Shown: one piece after another, positions 8,823 to 16,203 of the stretch
Position numbering within the stretch: the first letter of the stretch is position 1
How the letters are laid out: every line of letters begins with the position of its first letter
Source of the DNA: Mesorhizobium sp. CA8
GTDB lineage: Bacteria > Pseudomonadota > Alphaproteobacteria > Rhizobiales > Rhizobiaceae
Assembly: GCF_020164955.1 (NCBI RefSeq)
Contig: NZ_JAIUHG010000018.1
Location: forward strand, 1 to 64,000
DNA: 64,000 nt
Direction of reading: 5' to 3'
Notes under the pieces: generated by a model
The model's database searches: none
What the model was told of the DNA's origin: nothing
Seen by the model: only the letters and a program-made list of their open reading frames with translations
Made by a program: the position numbers and the translations under genes

Positions 8823-9719
8823 TCAATGCTCCCAGAAATAAACGGTTGCGGGCTCGGGCTCCCAGACACGCGCATTGTCGATGCCGGGAAGCTTGGTCAG
8901 CGCACGATATTCGGAGCCGAAGGCGACATACTGGTCGGTCTCGGCCATCACGGCCGGCTTGCAGGCGATCGGATCGCGCACCACACCGAAGCCGTTCTTG
9001 GTGCCGACGACGAAGGTGAAGAAGCCGTCGAGGTCGGAGAGCGTGCCTTCCAGCGCCTCACCGAGATTCTTGCCATGCGCCATCCGGTTGGAGAGATAGG
9101 CAGCCGCCACCTCAGTGTCGTTCTCGGTCTCGAAGGTCATGCCGTCGCGGATCAGCTCGCGGCGTACATTGTTGTGATTGGAGAGCGAGCCGTTATGCAC
9201 CAGGCACTGGTCGGCGCCGGTCGAGAAAGGATGCGCGCCCATCGTCGTCACCGCCGATTCCGTCGCCATGCGGGTGTGGCCGATGCCATGCGTGCCGGTC
9301 ATCGCGCGCACGCCGAAGCGGTCGACGACGGCTTCGGGCAGGCCGACTTCCTTGTAGATCTCCACCGCCTCGCCGGCGCCCATGATGCGGATGTCGGGCC
9401 GGAGCGTCTGCAGCGCCTCGCGCGCGGCGTCGACCTTGTCCGGCGTGGTCCGGATCACCGCATGCGTGGACTTGACCGCGACGCTGACCGGCGCGCTGAT
9501 CGCCTTGGCGAGCTCGGCGTCGAGGCCGCGGAAATCGCGATCGGGCTTCGGCGACTGCACGGTGATCTTGGCTTCATTGCCGGTGGCTGCGCCATAGATC
9601 GCGATGCCGGCACTGTCCGGTCCGCGGTCGCTGAGCGACACCAGCATTTCCGACAGCATGGCGCCGAGCTTCGGCTCCAGCGCCTTGTCCTTCAAGAAAA
9701 GTCCGACGATTCCGCACAT
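8823..9719 (-). CDS. mgsA: N-methylglutamate synthase, class II glutamine amidotransferase subunit
   Basis: A 298-residue class II (Ntn) glutamine amidotransferase domain. The ATG at 9719 gives MCGIVGLF, placing the catalytic cysteine at residue 2, as required once the methionine is removed, and it has a GGAGG ribosome site 6-10 bases upstream. Further family signatures are HTRMATES and the VHNGSLSNH substrate-site segment. In glutamate synthase this domain releases ammonia from glutamine; in N-methylglutamate synthase the equivalent substrate is gamma-glutamylmethylamide and the product methylamine is passed to the FMN subunit. It is the first gene of the mgs-gma-mgd operon. Confidence 0.87.
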   Translation of the reverse strand: MCGIVGLFLKDKALEPKLGAMLSEMLVSLSDRGPDSAGIAIYGAATGNEAKITVQSPKPDRDFRGLDAELAKAISAPVSVAVKSTHAVIRTTPDKVDAAREALQTLRPDIRIMGAGEAVEIYKEVGLPEAVVDRFGVRAMTGTHGIGHTRMATESAVTTMGAHPFSTGADQCLVHNGSLSNHNNVRRELIRDGMTFETENDTEVAAAYLSNRMAHGKNLGEALEGTLSDLDGFFTFVVGTKNGFGVVRDPIACKPAVMAETDQYVAFGSEYRALTKLPGIDNARVWEPEPATVYFWEH

Positions 9720-9750
9720 GCCAGCCTCCAACGTTTTTTGGCTCTCAGAT

Positions 9751-9799
9751 GATGTACCCAATGAGTAAGCCGAATTCAATTGGTATGAAAAAAATTTTC
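9751..9799 (-). promoter_or_regulatory. Candidate promoter and regulator site of the mgs-gma-mgd operon
   Basis: On the minus strand, TTGAAT (9774-9779) and TACATC (9751-9756) are separated by 17 bases, a plausible sigma-70-type pair about 35 bases before the mgsA start. Just upstream, at 9784-9799, lies GAAAATTTTTTTCATA, nearly the same as a sequence at 13,241-13,255 in the promoter region of the small-membrane-protein and dmm operons. Its place upstream of the -35 would suit an activator. Seen directly: the matching sequence. Inferred: that it is a binding site. Confidence 0.45.
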
Positions 9800-9805
9800 C
9801 TGTGA

Positions 9806-10135
9806 TTACATATTGGACGGCGCATTGCCCTCGGCACTATCGCCGTCCGTGCGCGCCTTGTGAACCCAGATCGCATGGCGGATACGCGCAATCCGGTAGG
9901 CGTCGAGGATCGAGAGGGCATAGATCAGGAAGCCGCCGGCATGGCGGCCGATGAAGCTGGCGTCGACCGGCGCCAGCTTGGTGGTTACCCAGCCAAGGAT
10001 CACCATGAAGAACAGGAATTGCAGCCCGCGCGCCGGCACGCCGAGCATGACATGGCCGCTTGCCGGCAAGACGATCGCGGCGCCGAGCACGAGATAGGGA
10101 TTCGCGGGAGCAGGGGTGGCGGTTTCGTCGCTCAT
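9806..10135 (-). CDS. Small multi-spanning membrane protein of unknown function
   Basis: A 109-residue protein I do not recognise. Hydrophobic stretches at about residues 13-33, 36-52 and 66-84 suggest three membrane segments, with a short charged C-terminus. ATG 10135 overlaps the stop of the upstream 229-residue gene as ATGA, so the two are probably translated together. It sits between mgsA and an amino-acid-type permease, inside the methylamine island and on the same strand, hence a link to methylamine use or transport is inferred. There is no sequence signature that tells its job. Confidence 0.6.
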   Translation of the reverse strand: MSDETATPAPANPYLVLGAAIVLPASGHVMLGVPARGLQFLFFMVILGWVTTKLAPVDASFIGRHAGGFLIYALSILDAYRIARIRHAIWVHKARTDGDSAEGNAPSNM

Positions 10136-10821
10136 GCGGCCCGTCTTTCGCGTCGGTTGATGGCTTGGCGAAGCGTCGAGGCTGCCTCGAGCAGCCGTTC
10201 GATCAAGGCCGGATCGATCCCGGCGTCGCCGAACGCCGCCTGCCGGAACACACCGTAGCGAGCGCGCTCGGCCTCGGCCAGCAGCCACACGATGCGCACG
10301 CCCTTCGGCGTTATCAGCAATTCCTTGGCGCGGCTTCCGGCAAAGATGTCTGTATGCGCGGCGATCAGATCCTGCGGGAAGGCGACGCCTCTGCGGTCCG
10401 TCCTGAGCACCGCGTCGGCGGGAAGGCCGAGCACTTTCGGCAGCGTGTGCGGCAGATGGTCGAAATTGGAGAACGTCGTCGCCGAATTCGGCCGCATCAT
10501 CATGTCGAACGTGCCTGGCACCGCGACCGGCTCGGTGATCGAAACGCTGAGCCAGCGCGTCGGCAGCTTTCGCGTCGCCAGCGTGTCGACGATGGTCCGC
10601 AGCTGAACGCGCTGACCATTCCAGGAACCGGCCCAGGTGACGACACCGGCCGTGCCGTCGGAAATGTCGGCGGCGTCCGCAACGATGCTGCGGATGCTCG
10701 CCATATCGGCGGCCAAGGCCGCCTTCGCCCTGTTGCGACCCGCGCGCGCCAGCCAGACAATATGAGCGGCGACGCCCAGTGCGATCGCCCCGGTAAGCAA
10801 TACTGACGTCAGCTCAGACAT
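10132..10821 (-). CDS. Membrane-anchored protein of unknown function
   Basis: A 229-residue protein with one N-terminal membrane segment (about residues 5-24) and a soluble remainder that begins with an Ala/Arg-rich helix. No catalytic motif or domain is recognised. It overlaps the following small membrane protein by ATGA and is preceded by a 46-base gap holding an 8-bp-stem hairpin that separates it from the permease. Codon use and frame are consistent with a real gene throughout. Because it lies between the permease and mgs genes, a role tied to amine uptake or to assembling the membrane-side system is possible but only inferred. Confidence 0.6.
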   Translation of the reverse strand: MSELTSVLLTGAIALGVAAHIVWLARAGRNRAKAALAADMASIRSIVADAADISDGTAGVVTWAGSWNGQRVQLRTIVDTLATRKLPTRWLSVSITEPVAVPGTFDMMMRPNSATTFSNFDHLPHTLPKVLGLPADAVLRTDRRGVAFPQDLIAAHTDIFAGSRAKELLITPKGVRIVWLLAEAERARYGVFRQAAFGDAGIDPALIERLLEAASTLRQAINRRERRAA

Positions 10822-10834
10822 TTCGATACGCCAC

Positions 10835-10857
10835 GGCCCGCCATCGAACGGCGGGCC
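10835..10857 (-). terminator. Intergenic hairpin between permease and downstream pair
   Basis: A perfect 8-bp stem (ggcccgcc / ggcgggcc) with a 7-base loop follows the permease stop by about 10 bases on the minus strand. There is no T-run, so it is more likely a partial terminator or mRNA 3'-end protector than a full stop, leaving a way to set lower expression of the two downstream genes. Confidence 0.45.
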
Positions 10858-10867
10858 CTTACTCCAC

Positions 10868-12274
10868 TCAATAACCCTGCGGCTTCGGCCACGGCATGGA
10901 GAACTGGTCGCCGCGCCGCACGAACTTGTAGCGGTAGAAGTGGAACCACAGCGAGATCAGGAAATAGAAGACGGTCATCGCGATCAGCTGAGAGCCGAAG
11001 CCGAGGAAGATGGCGAAGAAAGTCACCATGCACAGGCAGAAGAGCACGATCGCCGGCAGTGGGTGGAAGGGGTGCGTGTAGCCGCGGCGGATCGAACCCA
11101 GCGGCCACTTCTTGCGGAACATCATGATGTTGATGCTCATGAAGGTGTATTGCAGCACGCCCGACAGGATCGAGAAGGTGATCGCCTGGTTGAGATCGGC
11201 GATGAAGGCGAAGGCCAGCGCGATCGGCAGCAGGAACAGGATCGAGCGATAGGGCGTGCGGTATTTCGGATGCACCGCCGAGAACCAGCTCGGCAGATAG
11301 CGGTCGCGGCCGAGCGAGAACCAGGCGCGCGCCGCGTCGTTGATGCAGCCATTGGCCGAGGCAAGCGCGGCCAGCAGCGTCGCGATGAAGAGCAGGTTTT
11401 CCAGCAGCGGGCTGCCCGTCAGTTTGCCGGCGTCCCATAGCGGATAATAGGTGATGCCGAGATATTCCCAGGGCATCAGCGAGGCGCAGACATACCAGGT
11501 CATCGCGGCCGCGATCAGAAGCGTGATCATGCCGGCCATAGTGCCGTAAGGCAGCGAGCGCGCCGGCGAGCGCACTTCCTCGGCCGCCTGGGTCGTGCCC
11601 TCGATGCCGAGATAATACCAGATGCCGAACTGGAAGGCGGCAATGACGCCGATCCAGCCATAGGGCAGCGCATTGGCGGGGGTGACCAGCTCGTTGAGCT
11701 TCAGCACCGCGCCTTGCGTCCACGGGCTGACGGAGAAGAACAGGATGACGATCGAGACATAGGCGATCGCAGTGATGACGAAGTTGACGTTGAGCGTCAT
11801 CAGCACGCCGCGATAGTTGAGCCAGGCGAGCACGACGATGGTGGCGGCGATGAAGGAGTTGTGCGTCAGCCCCTCGACGCCGGCCTTGGCGACGATCGTG
11901 TCGCCGAGCAGGATCGCGTCCGATACTTCGAGCATGGTGTAGGCGAACACCAGGAACAGCGCGACGTTGAAGGCCATCAGCGGCCCGACGATATGCTTGG
12001 CTTGCGCATATTGGCCGCCGGCGGCTGCGACGGTGGACGTCACCTCCGAATCGATCATGGCGACCGAGGTGTAGAGCAGTCCGACGACCCAGCAGACAAT
12101 CAGCGCGGCGAGCGCGCCGCCCTTGTCGGCGGAGAAATTCCAGCCGGTGAACTCGCCGACCAGCACGATGCCGACGCCCAGCGCCCACACATGCGCCGGG
12201 CCGAGCACCCGAAGCAGCGAGACCCTGTCGCCGTGGATTGTCGTCGTTTGTGCCGTTTCAACCGCAGCCGTCAT
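10868..12274 (-). CDS. APC-superfamily amino acid/amine permease
   Basis: A 468-residue integral membrane protein of the amino acid-polyamine-organocation (APC) family with about 12 hydrophobic segments. The N-terminal helix has the GVGIVLVGEFTGWN segment typical of helix 1 of ethanolamine-type APC permeases, where the broken helix binds the substrate amine/carboxylate. I choose ATG 12274 (MTAAVE) because GTGGGGA lies just upstream; a GTG at 12286 would place the start over that ribosome site. In this island it is the best candidate for uptake of methylated amines or a gamma-glutamyl intermediate; the substrate is inferred. Three small membrane protein genes precede it on the same strand. Confidence 0.8.
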   Translation of the reverse strand: MTAAVETAQTTTIHGDRVSLLRVLGPAHVWALGVGIVLVGEFTGWNFSADKGGALAALIVCWVVGLLYTSVAMIDSEVTSTVAAAGGQYAQAKHIVGPLMAFNVALFLVFAYTMLEVSDAILLGDTIVAKAGVEGLTHNSFIAATIVVLAWLNYRGVLMTLNVNFVITAIAYVSIVILFFSVSPWTQGAVLKLNELVTPANALPYGWIGVIAAFQFGIWYYLGIEGTTQAAEEVRSPARSLPYGTMAGMITLLIAAAMTWYVCASLMPWEYLGITYYPLWDAGKLTGSPLLENLLFIATLLAALASANGCINDAARAWFSLGRDRYLPSWFSAVHPKYRTPYRSILFLLPIALAFAFIADLNQAITFSILSGVLQYTFMSINIMMFRKKWPLGSIRRGYTHPFHPLPAIVLFCLCMVTFFAIFLGFGSQLIAMTVFYFLISLWFHFYRYKFVRRGDQFSMPWPKPQGY

Positions 12275-12286
12275 GTCAGTCCCCAC

Positions 12287-12448
12287 TCAGATCCGGTGTT
12301 TTTCGGAAACGGCTTCAAGCTCGCCTTCACGGGAAGACGTCAAAGTCTCCTCGGAATAGGTCGTATCGACCTTGAACCAGTCGTAGAGCATCCACGCCGC
12401 AAGCACGACCGAGATGCCCCAGCAAACGTAAGACAGTCCCATCCACAT
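12287..12448 (-). CDS. 53-residue single-span membrane protein upstream of the permease
   Basis: An ORF of 53 codons starting MWMGLSYVCWG, with one hydrophobic segment (about residues 3-22) followed by an acidic, Ser/Thr-rich tail ending in EKHRI. A GGGGAAG ribosome site lies 6-12 bases before ATG 12448; a second ATG is two codons later. It ends 12 bases before the permease start, so it is almost surely in the same transcript. Short single-span proteins encoded right before a transporter are known in other systems as small subunits; here that role is inferred. It is easily missed because of its length. I know of no name for it. Confidence 0.62.
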   Translation of the reverse strand: MWMGLSYVCWGISVVLAAWMLYDWFKVDTTYSEETLTSSREGELEAVSEKHRI

Positions 12449-12461
12449 GATGTCTTCCCCG

Positions 12462-12514
12462 GTCTCTTTGTCGTCGAAAGTCTCTTTGTCGTCGAAGTCT
12501 ATTTGTCGTCGAAC
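12462..12514. repeat. Three tandem copies of a 17-18 base unit at the end of a small membrane protein gene
   Basis: The unit gtctctttgtcgtcgaa occurs three times in tandem. The leftmost two copies are intergenic; the right-hand copy encodes the C-terminus FDDK and the stop of the 125-residue gene. In that copy the minus-strand TAG stop replaces GAG of the other two. This looks like local duplication of the gene's 3' end. Confidence 0.8.
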
Positions 12515-12876
12515 TTCTCGTTGATGACCTCGCGATATTCCTTATCGGAGGCGCGGAACAGGAAGACGAAATACGCGATCAGGACGATCGCCATGATGAT
12601 CAGCGTCGGCCAGTCGATGATGTAGTGGAAGCGGTTCTGGATGATGTCGTGCGCCGTCTCCGGCGTGTAGCCCAGCTTCTCCCAGATCGAGGCCATGGTC
12701 GCGTTCTGGCCGAGCGCGTCCCAGGTCTTGGCATCGAGCGGGTCGATCGACTTCGCCGCCCCGGCAAAGCCGAGTTTCAGCGGCAGCCAGAGCGCCACGA
12801 AGATTGCGACCACCACGACCGCGATGTCGAGGATCTGTCCGGCCTTGCTCTGCTCCGGCGGGGTATAGCGAGCCAT
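12499..12876 (-). CDS. Small two-span membrane protein of unknown function
   Basis: A 125-residue protein with two hydrophobic segments (about residues 15-37 and 90-111) flanking a soluble loop with the words KTWDALGQNA and WEKLGYTPE. It ends in a charged tail, KEYREVINEKFDDK. ATG 12876 is chosen because AAGGGAGAA lies 5-13 bases upstream; an earlier start would overlap that site. It belongs to a run of three small membrane proteins before the APC permease. I do not recognise a family. A helper or regulatory subunit of the permease is a reasonable inference only. Confidence 0.62.
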   Translation of the reverse strand: MARYTPPEQSKAGQILDIAVVVVAIFVALWLPLKLGFAGAAKSIDPLDAKTWDALGQNATMASIWEKLGYTPETAHDIIQNRFHYIIDWPTLIIMAIVLIAYFVFLFRASDKEYREVINEKFDDK

Positions 12877-12887
12877 GGTTTCTCCCT

Positions 12888-13175
12888 TCACGATTGGCGG
12901 TTGCGGGCGGCGTCGGCGTTCTTGATGTCGAGCCCGTAGATGAAGTCCTTGTCTTCCTTGTAGTGGTTGAGCATGGCGAGGATCGCGGCGGTGTTGAAGA
13001 TCAGCACCGCGGCGGCTGCAACCGCCACCACGAGCTTGATGCCGCTATGCGGAATGTATGGCCATGTCATCAGGAGGACGAAGAGGATCGTTGCCCATAG
13101 GCACACGATCAGGAGCACGGACCCACGCACGTCGGAACGGTACAGCGCTTCGATGCGCTGCTGCATGTCGGACAT
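12888..13175 (-). CDS. Small two-span membrane protein, first gene of the permease operon
   Basis: A 95-residue protein with two adjacent hydrophobic segments (about residues 20-41 and 45-68) and charged ends (MSDMQQRIEALYRSDVRGS at the front, KEDKDFIYGLDIKN near the back). ATG 13175 has GAAGGGGAAAA just upstream. It leads the minus-strand run of three small membrane proteins and the permease, 12 bases before the next start, and faces the dmm operon across a shared upstream region. No known family is recognised. Confidence 0.62.
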   Translation of the reverse strand: MSDMQQRIEALYRSDVRGSVLLIVCLWATILFVLLMTWPYIPHSGIKLVVAVAAAAVLIFNTAAILAMLNHYKEDKDFIYGLDIKNADAARNRQS

Positions 13176-13237
13176 CGGTTTTCCCCTTCTGGTGACGTCC
13201 GGCCACACAACAGACCGGGCGTCCACTCTTTCAACAG

Positions 13238-13255
13238 AGTGAAATTTTTTTCATA
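13238..13255. promoter_or_regulatory. Candidate regulator site between divergent permease and dmm operons
   Basis: The sequence agtgaaatttttttcata matches agtgaaatttgtttcgtg upstream of tmm at 15 of 18 positions, and its GAAA-T7-CATA core matches the site upstream of mgsA. It begins 66 bases before the minus-strand start at 13175; the mgsA copy begins 65 bases before its start. A further inverted element, cactctttcaacagagtg, overlaps its left side. Regulator binding is inferred. Confidence 0.42.
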
Positions 13256-13276
13256 AATTCCGCTCGATTCCCGAAA

Positions 13277-13306
13277 TTGTCAAGCCGGATTTACGCATCG
13301 TAAACC
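13277..13306 (+). promoter_or_regulatory. Weak candidate promoter for the dmm operon
   Basis: TTGTCA (13277-13282) and TAAACC (13301-13306) are 18 bases apart, about 155 bases before the dmmD start. The leader between them and the gene (13,307-13,460) contains no ORF I believe and no clear second promoter. This is the best pair I could see in the region, and it is weak. Confidence 0.25.
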
Positions 13307-13460
13307 GTTTGTCACTGGGCAGGAAATTTGCCTGACAATGAAATTATTTGCTTCAAGGGGATTGCAGGGCTTCGCCGTTTGCGGTCAATATTCGACCAAG
13401 CTCCGCCACCAAGCAGGAGCAGGGAACAGCAACGACTTAAATCGCACGGAGGACGATCGG

Positions 13461-14594
13461 ATGACGGCATCCTGGAGATTCTCGACCCTGGCGGATCGCC
13501 ATCGCGCGCTCGGCTCGAAACTCGAGGACTGGAGCGGCATGGGCACCGCCTGGACCTACGACAAGGACGCCGACGAGGAATATGTCGCGATCCGCACCAA
13601 GGCCGGGCTGATGGACGTCTCCGGCCTGAAGAAGGTTCATATCACCGGGCCGCACGCCTCGCATCTCATCGACCTCGCCACGACGCGCGACGTCGAAAAG
13701 ATCTATCCCGGCAAGTCGGCCTATGCCTGCATGCTGAACGAGGCCGGCAAATTCACCGACGACTGCATCCTCTACCGCATCAGCCCGAACTCGTGGATGG
13801 TCGTGCACGGCTCCGGCACCGGCCATGAGGAGCTGCAGCGGGCGGCCATGGGCCGCGATGTCTCGCTGCGCTTCGATGACAATCTGCACGACCTGTCGCT
13901 GCAAGGCCCGACCGCGGTCGACTATCTCGCCAAGCATGTGCCGGGCATTCGCGACCTCAACTATTTCCATCACATGCAGACGCAGCTCTTCGGCTTTCCG
14001 GTGATGATCTCGCGCACCGGCTACACCGGCGAGCGCGGCTACGAGATCTTCTGTCGCGGCCAGGATGCCGGCACGATCTGGGACAGGATCCTCGAGGAGG
14101 GCAAGAGCGCCGGCATCATTCCGTGCCGCTTCACCACGCTCGACATGCTGCGCGTCGAGAGCTATCTGCTCTTCTACCCTTACGACAATTCCCAAAAGTA
14201 TCCGTTCGAGAACGAAGGCCCCGGCGACACGCTGTGGGAGCTCGGCCTCGACTTCACCGTCAGCCCCGGCAAGACCGGCTTCCGCGGCGCCGAGGAGCAT
14301 TATCGGCTGAAGGGCAAGGAGCGCTTCAAGATCTACGGCGTGCTGCTCGACGGCAAGGAACCGGCGGATGAGGGCGCGCCCGTCTATCGCGACGGCAGAC
14401 AAGTCGGCGTGGTGACCTGCGCCATGTATTCGCCGCTGGTCGAGAAATCGATGGGCATCGCTCGCCTCGACGTCGACTGCGCCGTCAAGGACACCAGGCT
14501 CGAGATTCGCAACAGGAGCGGCTCGATCAAAGCAACGGCGCAGCCCTTGCCGTTCGACGATCCCAAAAAGACCAAGCGCACGGCAAAAGGTTGA
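13461..14594 (+). CDS. dmmD: GcvT-family aminomethyltransferase of the dimethylamine operon
   Basis: A 377-residue GcvT-fold (aminomethyltransferase, folate-binding) protein. The family words SRTGYTGERGYEIF and the C-terminal PLVEKSMGIARLD segment are visible. ATG 13461 has GGAGGA about 8-12 bases upstream; the open frame reaches further 5' but without a ribosome site. As the first gene before the three monooxygenase subunits it matches the dmmDABC arrangement described for dimethylamine users, where this protein is thought to catch the one-carbon unit on tetrahydrofolate. It lacks the extra N-terminal domain of TMAO demethylase (Tdm), so it is not a full Tdm. The enzyme activity itself is inferred. 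Confidence 0.75.
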   Translation: MTASWRFSTLADRHRALGSKLEDWSGMGTAWTYDKDADEEYVAIRTKAGLMDVSGLKKVHITGPHASHLIDLATTRDVEKIYPGKSAYACMLNEAGKFTDDCILYRISPNSWMVVHGSGTGHEELQRAAMGRDVSLRFDDNLHDLSLQGPTAVDYLAKHVPGIRDLNYFHHMQTQLFGFPVMISRTGYTGERGYEIFCRGQDAGTIWDRILEEGKSAGIIPCRFTTLDMLRVESYLLFYPYDNSQKYPFENEGPGDTLWELGLDFTVSPGKTGFRGAEEHYRLKGKERFKIYGVLLDGKEPADEGAPVYRDGRQVGVVTCAMYSPLVEKSMGIARLDVDCAVKDTRLEIRNRSGSIKATAQPLPFDDPKKTKRTAKG

Positions 14595-14635
14595 GGCATC
14601 ATCAGCGGGAGGGCTTTCGGGGCACGAAGGAAAGA

Positions 14636-15232
14636 ATGGCAGTCAAGACGATCATCAGCCGGCCCATTTACGGAACGCTGTCGCCGCAACTAGGCAAGCA
14701 TCATCTGTTCATCGCCGATGCGGAAGGCGCGCTCGCGATAACGGACATGACCGGCAAGGCGCCGCCTGGCTTCTTCGACGGCGCCGAGATCGTCTTCATT
14801 CCGGGGCCCGAGGGGAAGTACATCGCCGCCCTCGAAGCGCTGAAGCCGATGCAACTTCACATCGCGCCGTCTTTCGCCAGCCTGTTGCCGCGGCTGAAGC
14901 AGACGCTGACCAACGCCCATATGGGCCTGCGCCTTTATCTTGCCGGCACCGAAGGCCTGATCGGCCAGGCAATGCAAGTAGCGCTTGAAGCTGGCATCGA
15001 CCATACCTCCATTGCGACCGAGCATCGCGGCTCGCTGGCGCGGCGCATGCAATGCGTGCACTGCAAGGGCATCACCGAGAATGTAACGACGCAGCCGGCT
15101 ACCTGCTCGCATTGCGGCCTGCTGCTTCTGGTGCGCGATCACTATTCGCGGCGCCTCGCGGCCTTCCAGGGCGTGTGCATCAACGCCGAGGATCGCTCCG
15201 AGATTCCTCCGATCGAGGAGGCCTTCCCATGA
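14636..15232 (+). CDS. dmmA: Dimethylamine monooxygenase subunit, DmmA-like, with C-terminal zinc ribbon
   Basis: A 198-residue protein whose C-terminus carries two Cys-x-x-Cys pairs, MQCVHCKG and ATCSHCGL, about 16 residues apart, which look like a zinc ribbon or metal site. The N-terminal two thirds have no motif I recognise. ATG 14636 is preceded by GAAGGAAAG and starts 41 bases after dmmD. The stop overlaps the next gene by ATGA. Its place between a GcvT-like gene and a ferredoxin reductase, with the haem subunit two genes on, matches the small subunit named DmmA in dimethylamine monooxygenase operons. I am sure of the operon and less sure of the letter, since published subunit names vary. 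Confidence 0.72.
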   Translation: MAVKTIISRPIYGTLSPQLGKHHLFIADAEGALAITDMTGKAPPGFFDGAEIVFIPGPEGKYIAALEALKPMQLHIAPSFASLLPRLKQTLTNAHMGLRLYLAGTEGLIGQAMQVALEAGIDHTSIATEHRGSLARRMQCVHCKGITENVTTQPATCSHCGLLLLVRDHYSRRLAAFQGVCINAEDRSEIPPIEEAFP

Positions 15233-16194
15233 GCACCGGCACCACCAAGCTTGACGTCGTTGTCAGCGACGTCGTTCCCGTCAACGATCTCGTGACCCGT
15301 TTCCATTTCCGCCGTCGCGACGGCGAGCTGCTGCCGACCTTTTCCGGCGGCGCCCATGTCGTGGTCGAGATGCGCGACGGCGACCGCACCAGGCTCAATC
15401 CCTATTCGCTGATGGGCTCGCCGCTCGACACGCGCGAATACACGATCTCTGTGCGCCGAGACGATGCCGGCCGCGGCGGCTCGCTGTTCATGCACCGGCA
15501 GGTCAAGCCCGGCCTCGAGATGGTGATCAGCTATCCGGTCAATCTGTTCTCGCTGGATCTCCGGGCGAAGAAGCACCTGATGCTGGCCGGCGGCATCGGC
15601 ATCACGCCTTTCATGGCGCAGACATCGCAGCTGGCAGGCGCCGGCGGCAATTTCGAATTGCACTACACCTGCCGCACGGCTTCGCTGGGCACCTATGCCG
15701 ATGTCTTGCAGCAGCGCTATGGCAACCGAGTCAGACTCTACCACGACGACCGCGAGGAGCGCATCGACCTCGACCGGCTCTTGTCCTCGCAGCCGCTCGG
15801 CACGCATCTCTATGTCTGCGGCCCGGCCGGCATGATCAACTGGGTGCGTGACCGCGCGGCTAGCCTCGGATGGCCGCCGGAGACCGTGCATTTCGAGCAT
15901 TTCGCGGCACCCCAGCCCGGCGCGCCGTTCGACGTGACCTTGGCCGTCAGCGGCAAGACGATCCGCGTCGGCGAGCAGCAGAGCCTGCTCGAGGCGATCG
16001 AAGCCGCCGGCGTCGATCCGCCTTATCTCTGCCGCGGCGGCGTTTGCGGCCAGTGCGAGACCAATGTGATCTCCTCCGACGGCAAGTTCATCCACAACGA
16101 TCACTGGCTGAGCGAGGAAGACCACCGTTCCGGCTGCAAGATCATGCCTTGCGTCTCGCGTTTCGAGGGCAAGTCGCTGGTCCTGGAAAGATAG
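15229..16194 (+). CDS. dmmB: Dimethylamine monooxygenase reductase subunit (flavin and 2Fe-2S)
   Basis: A 321-residue reductase of the phthalate dioxygenase reductase/VanB type. The order is a flavin-binding beta barrel (with NPYSLMGSP as the flavin site, residues about 60-75), an NAD(P)H-binding domain (GGIGITPFMAQ near residue 120, and YVCGPAGM), and a C-terminal plant-type 2Fe-2S domain with CRGGVCGQC and a further Cys about 30 residues on. It passes electrons from NAD(P)H to the haem subunit encoded by the next gene. It overlaps dmmA by ATGA and ends 9 bases before dmmC. High confidence in the enzyme class; the partner is inferred from gene order. Confidence 0.83.
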   Translation: MSTGTTKLDVVVSDVVPVNDLVTRFHFRRRDGELLPTFSGGAHVVVEMRDGDRTRLNPYSLMGSPLDTREYTISVRRDDAGRGGSLFMHRQVKPGLEMVISYPVNLFSLDLRAKKHLMLAGGIGITPFMAQTSQLAGAGGNFELHYTCRTASLGTYADVLQQRYGNRVRLYHDDREERIDLDRLLSSQPLGTHLYVCGPAGMINWVRDRAASLGWPPETVHFEHFAAPQPGAPFDVTLAVSGKTIRVGEQQSLLEAIEAAGVDPPYLCRGGVCGQCETNVISSDGKFIHNDHWLSEEDHRSGCKIMPCVSRFEGKSLVLER

Positions 16195-16203
16195 GAGGCG
16201 TCA

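Noticed and set aside
13461..14594. TMAO demethylase (Tdm)
   Set aside because: The protein has only the GcvT-type part; the N-terminal extra domain of Tdm is absent, and the gene sits in the dmmD position.
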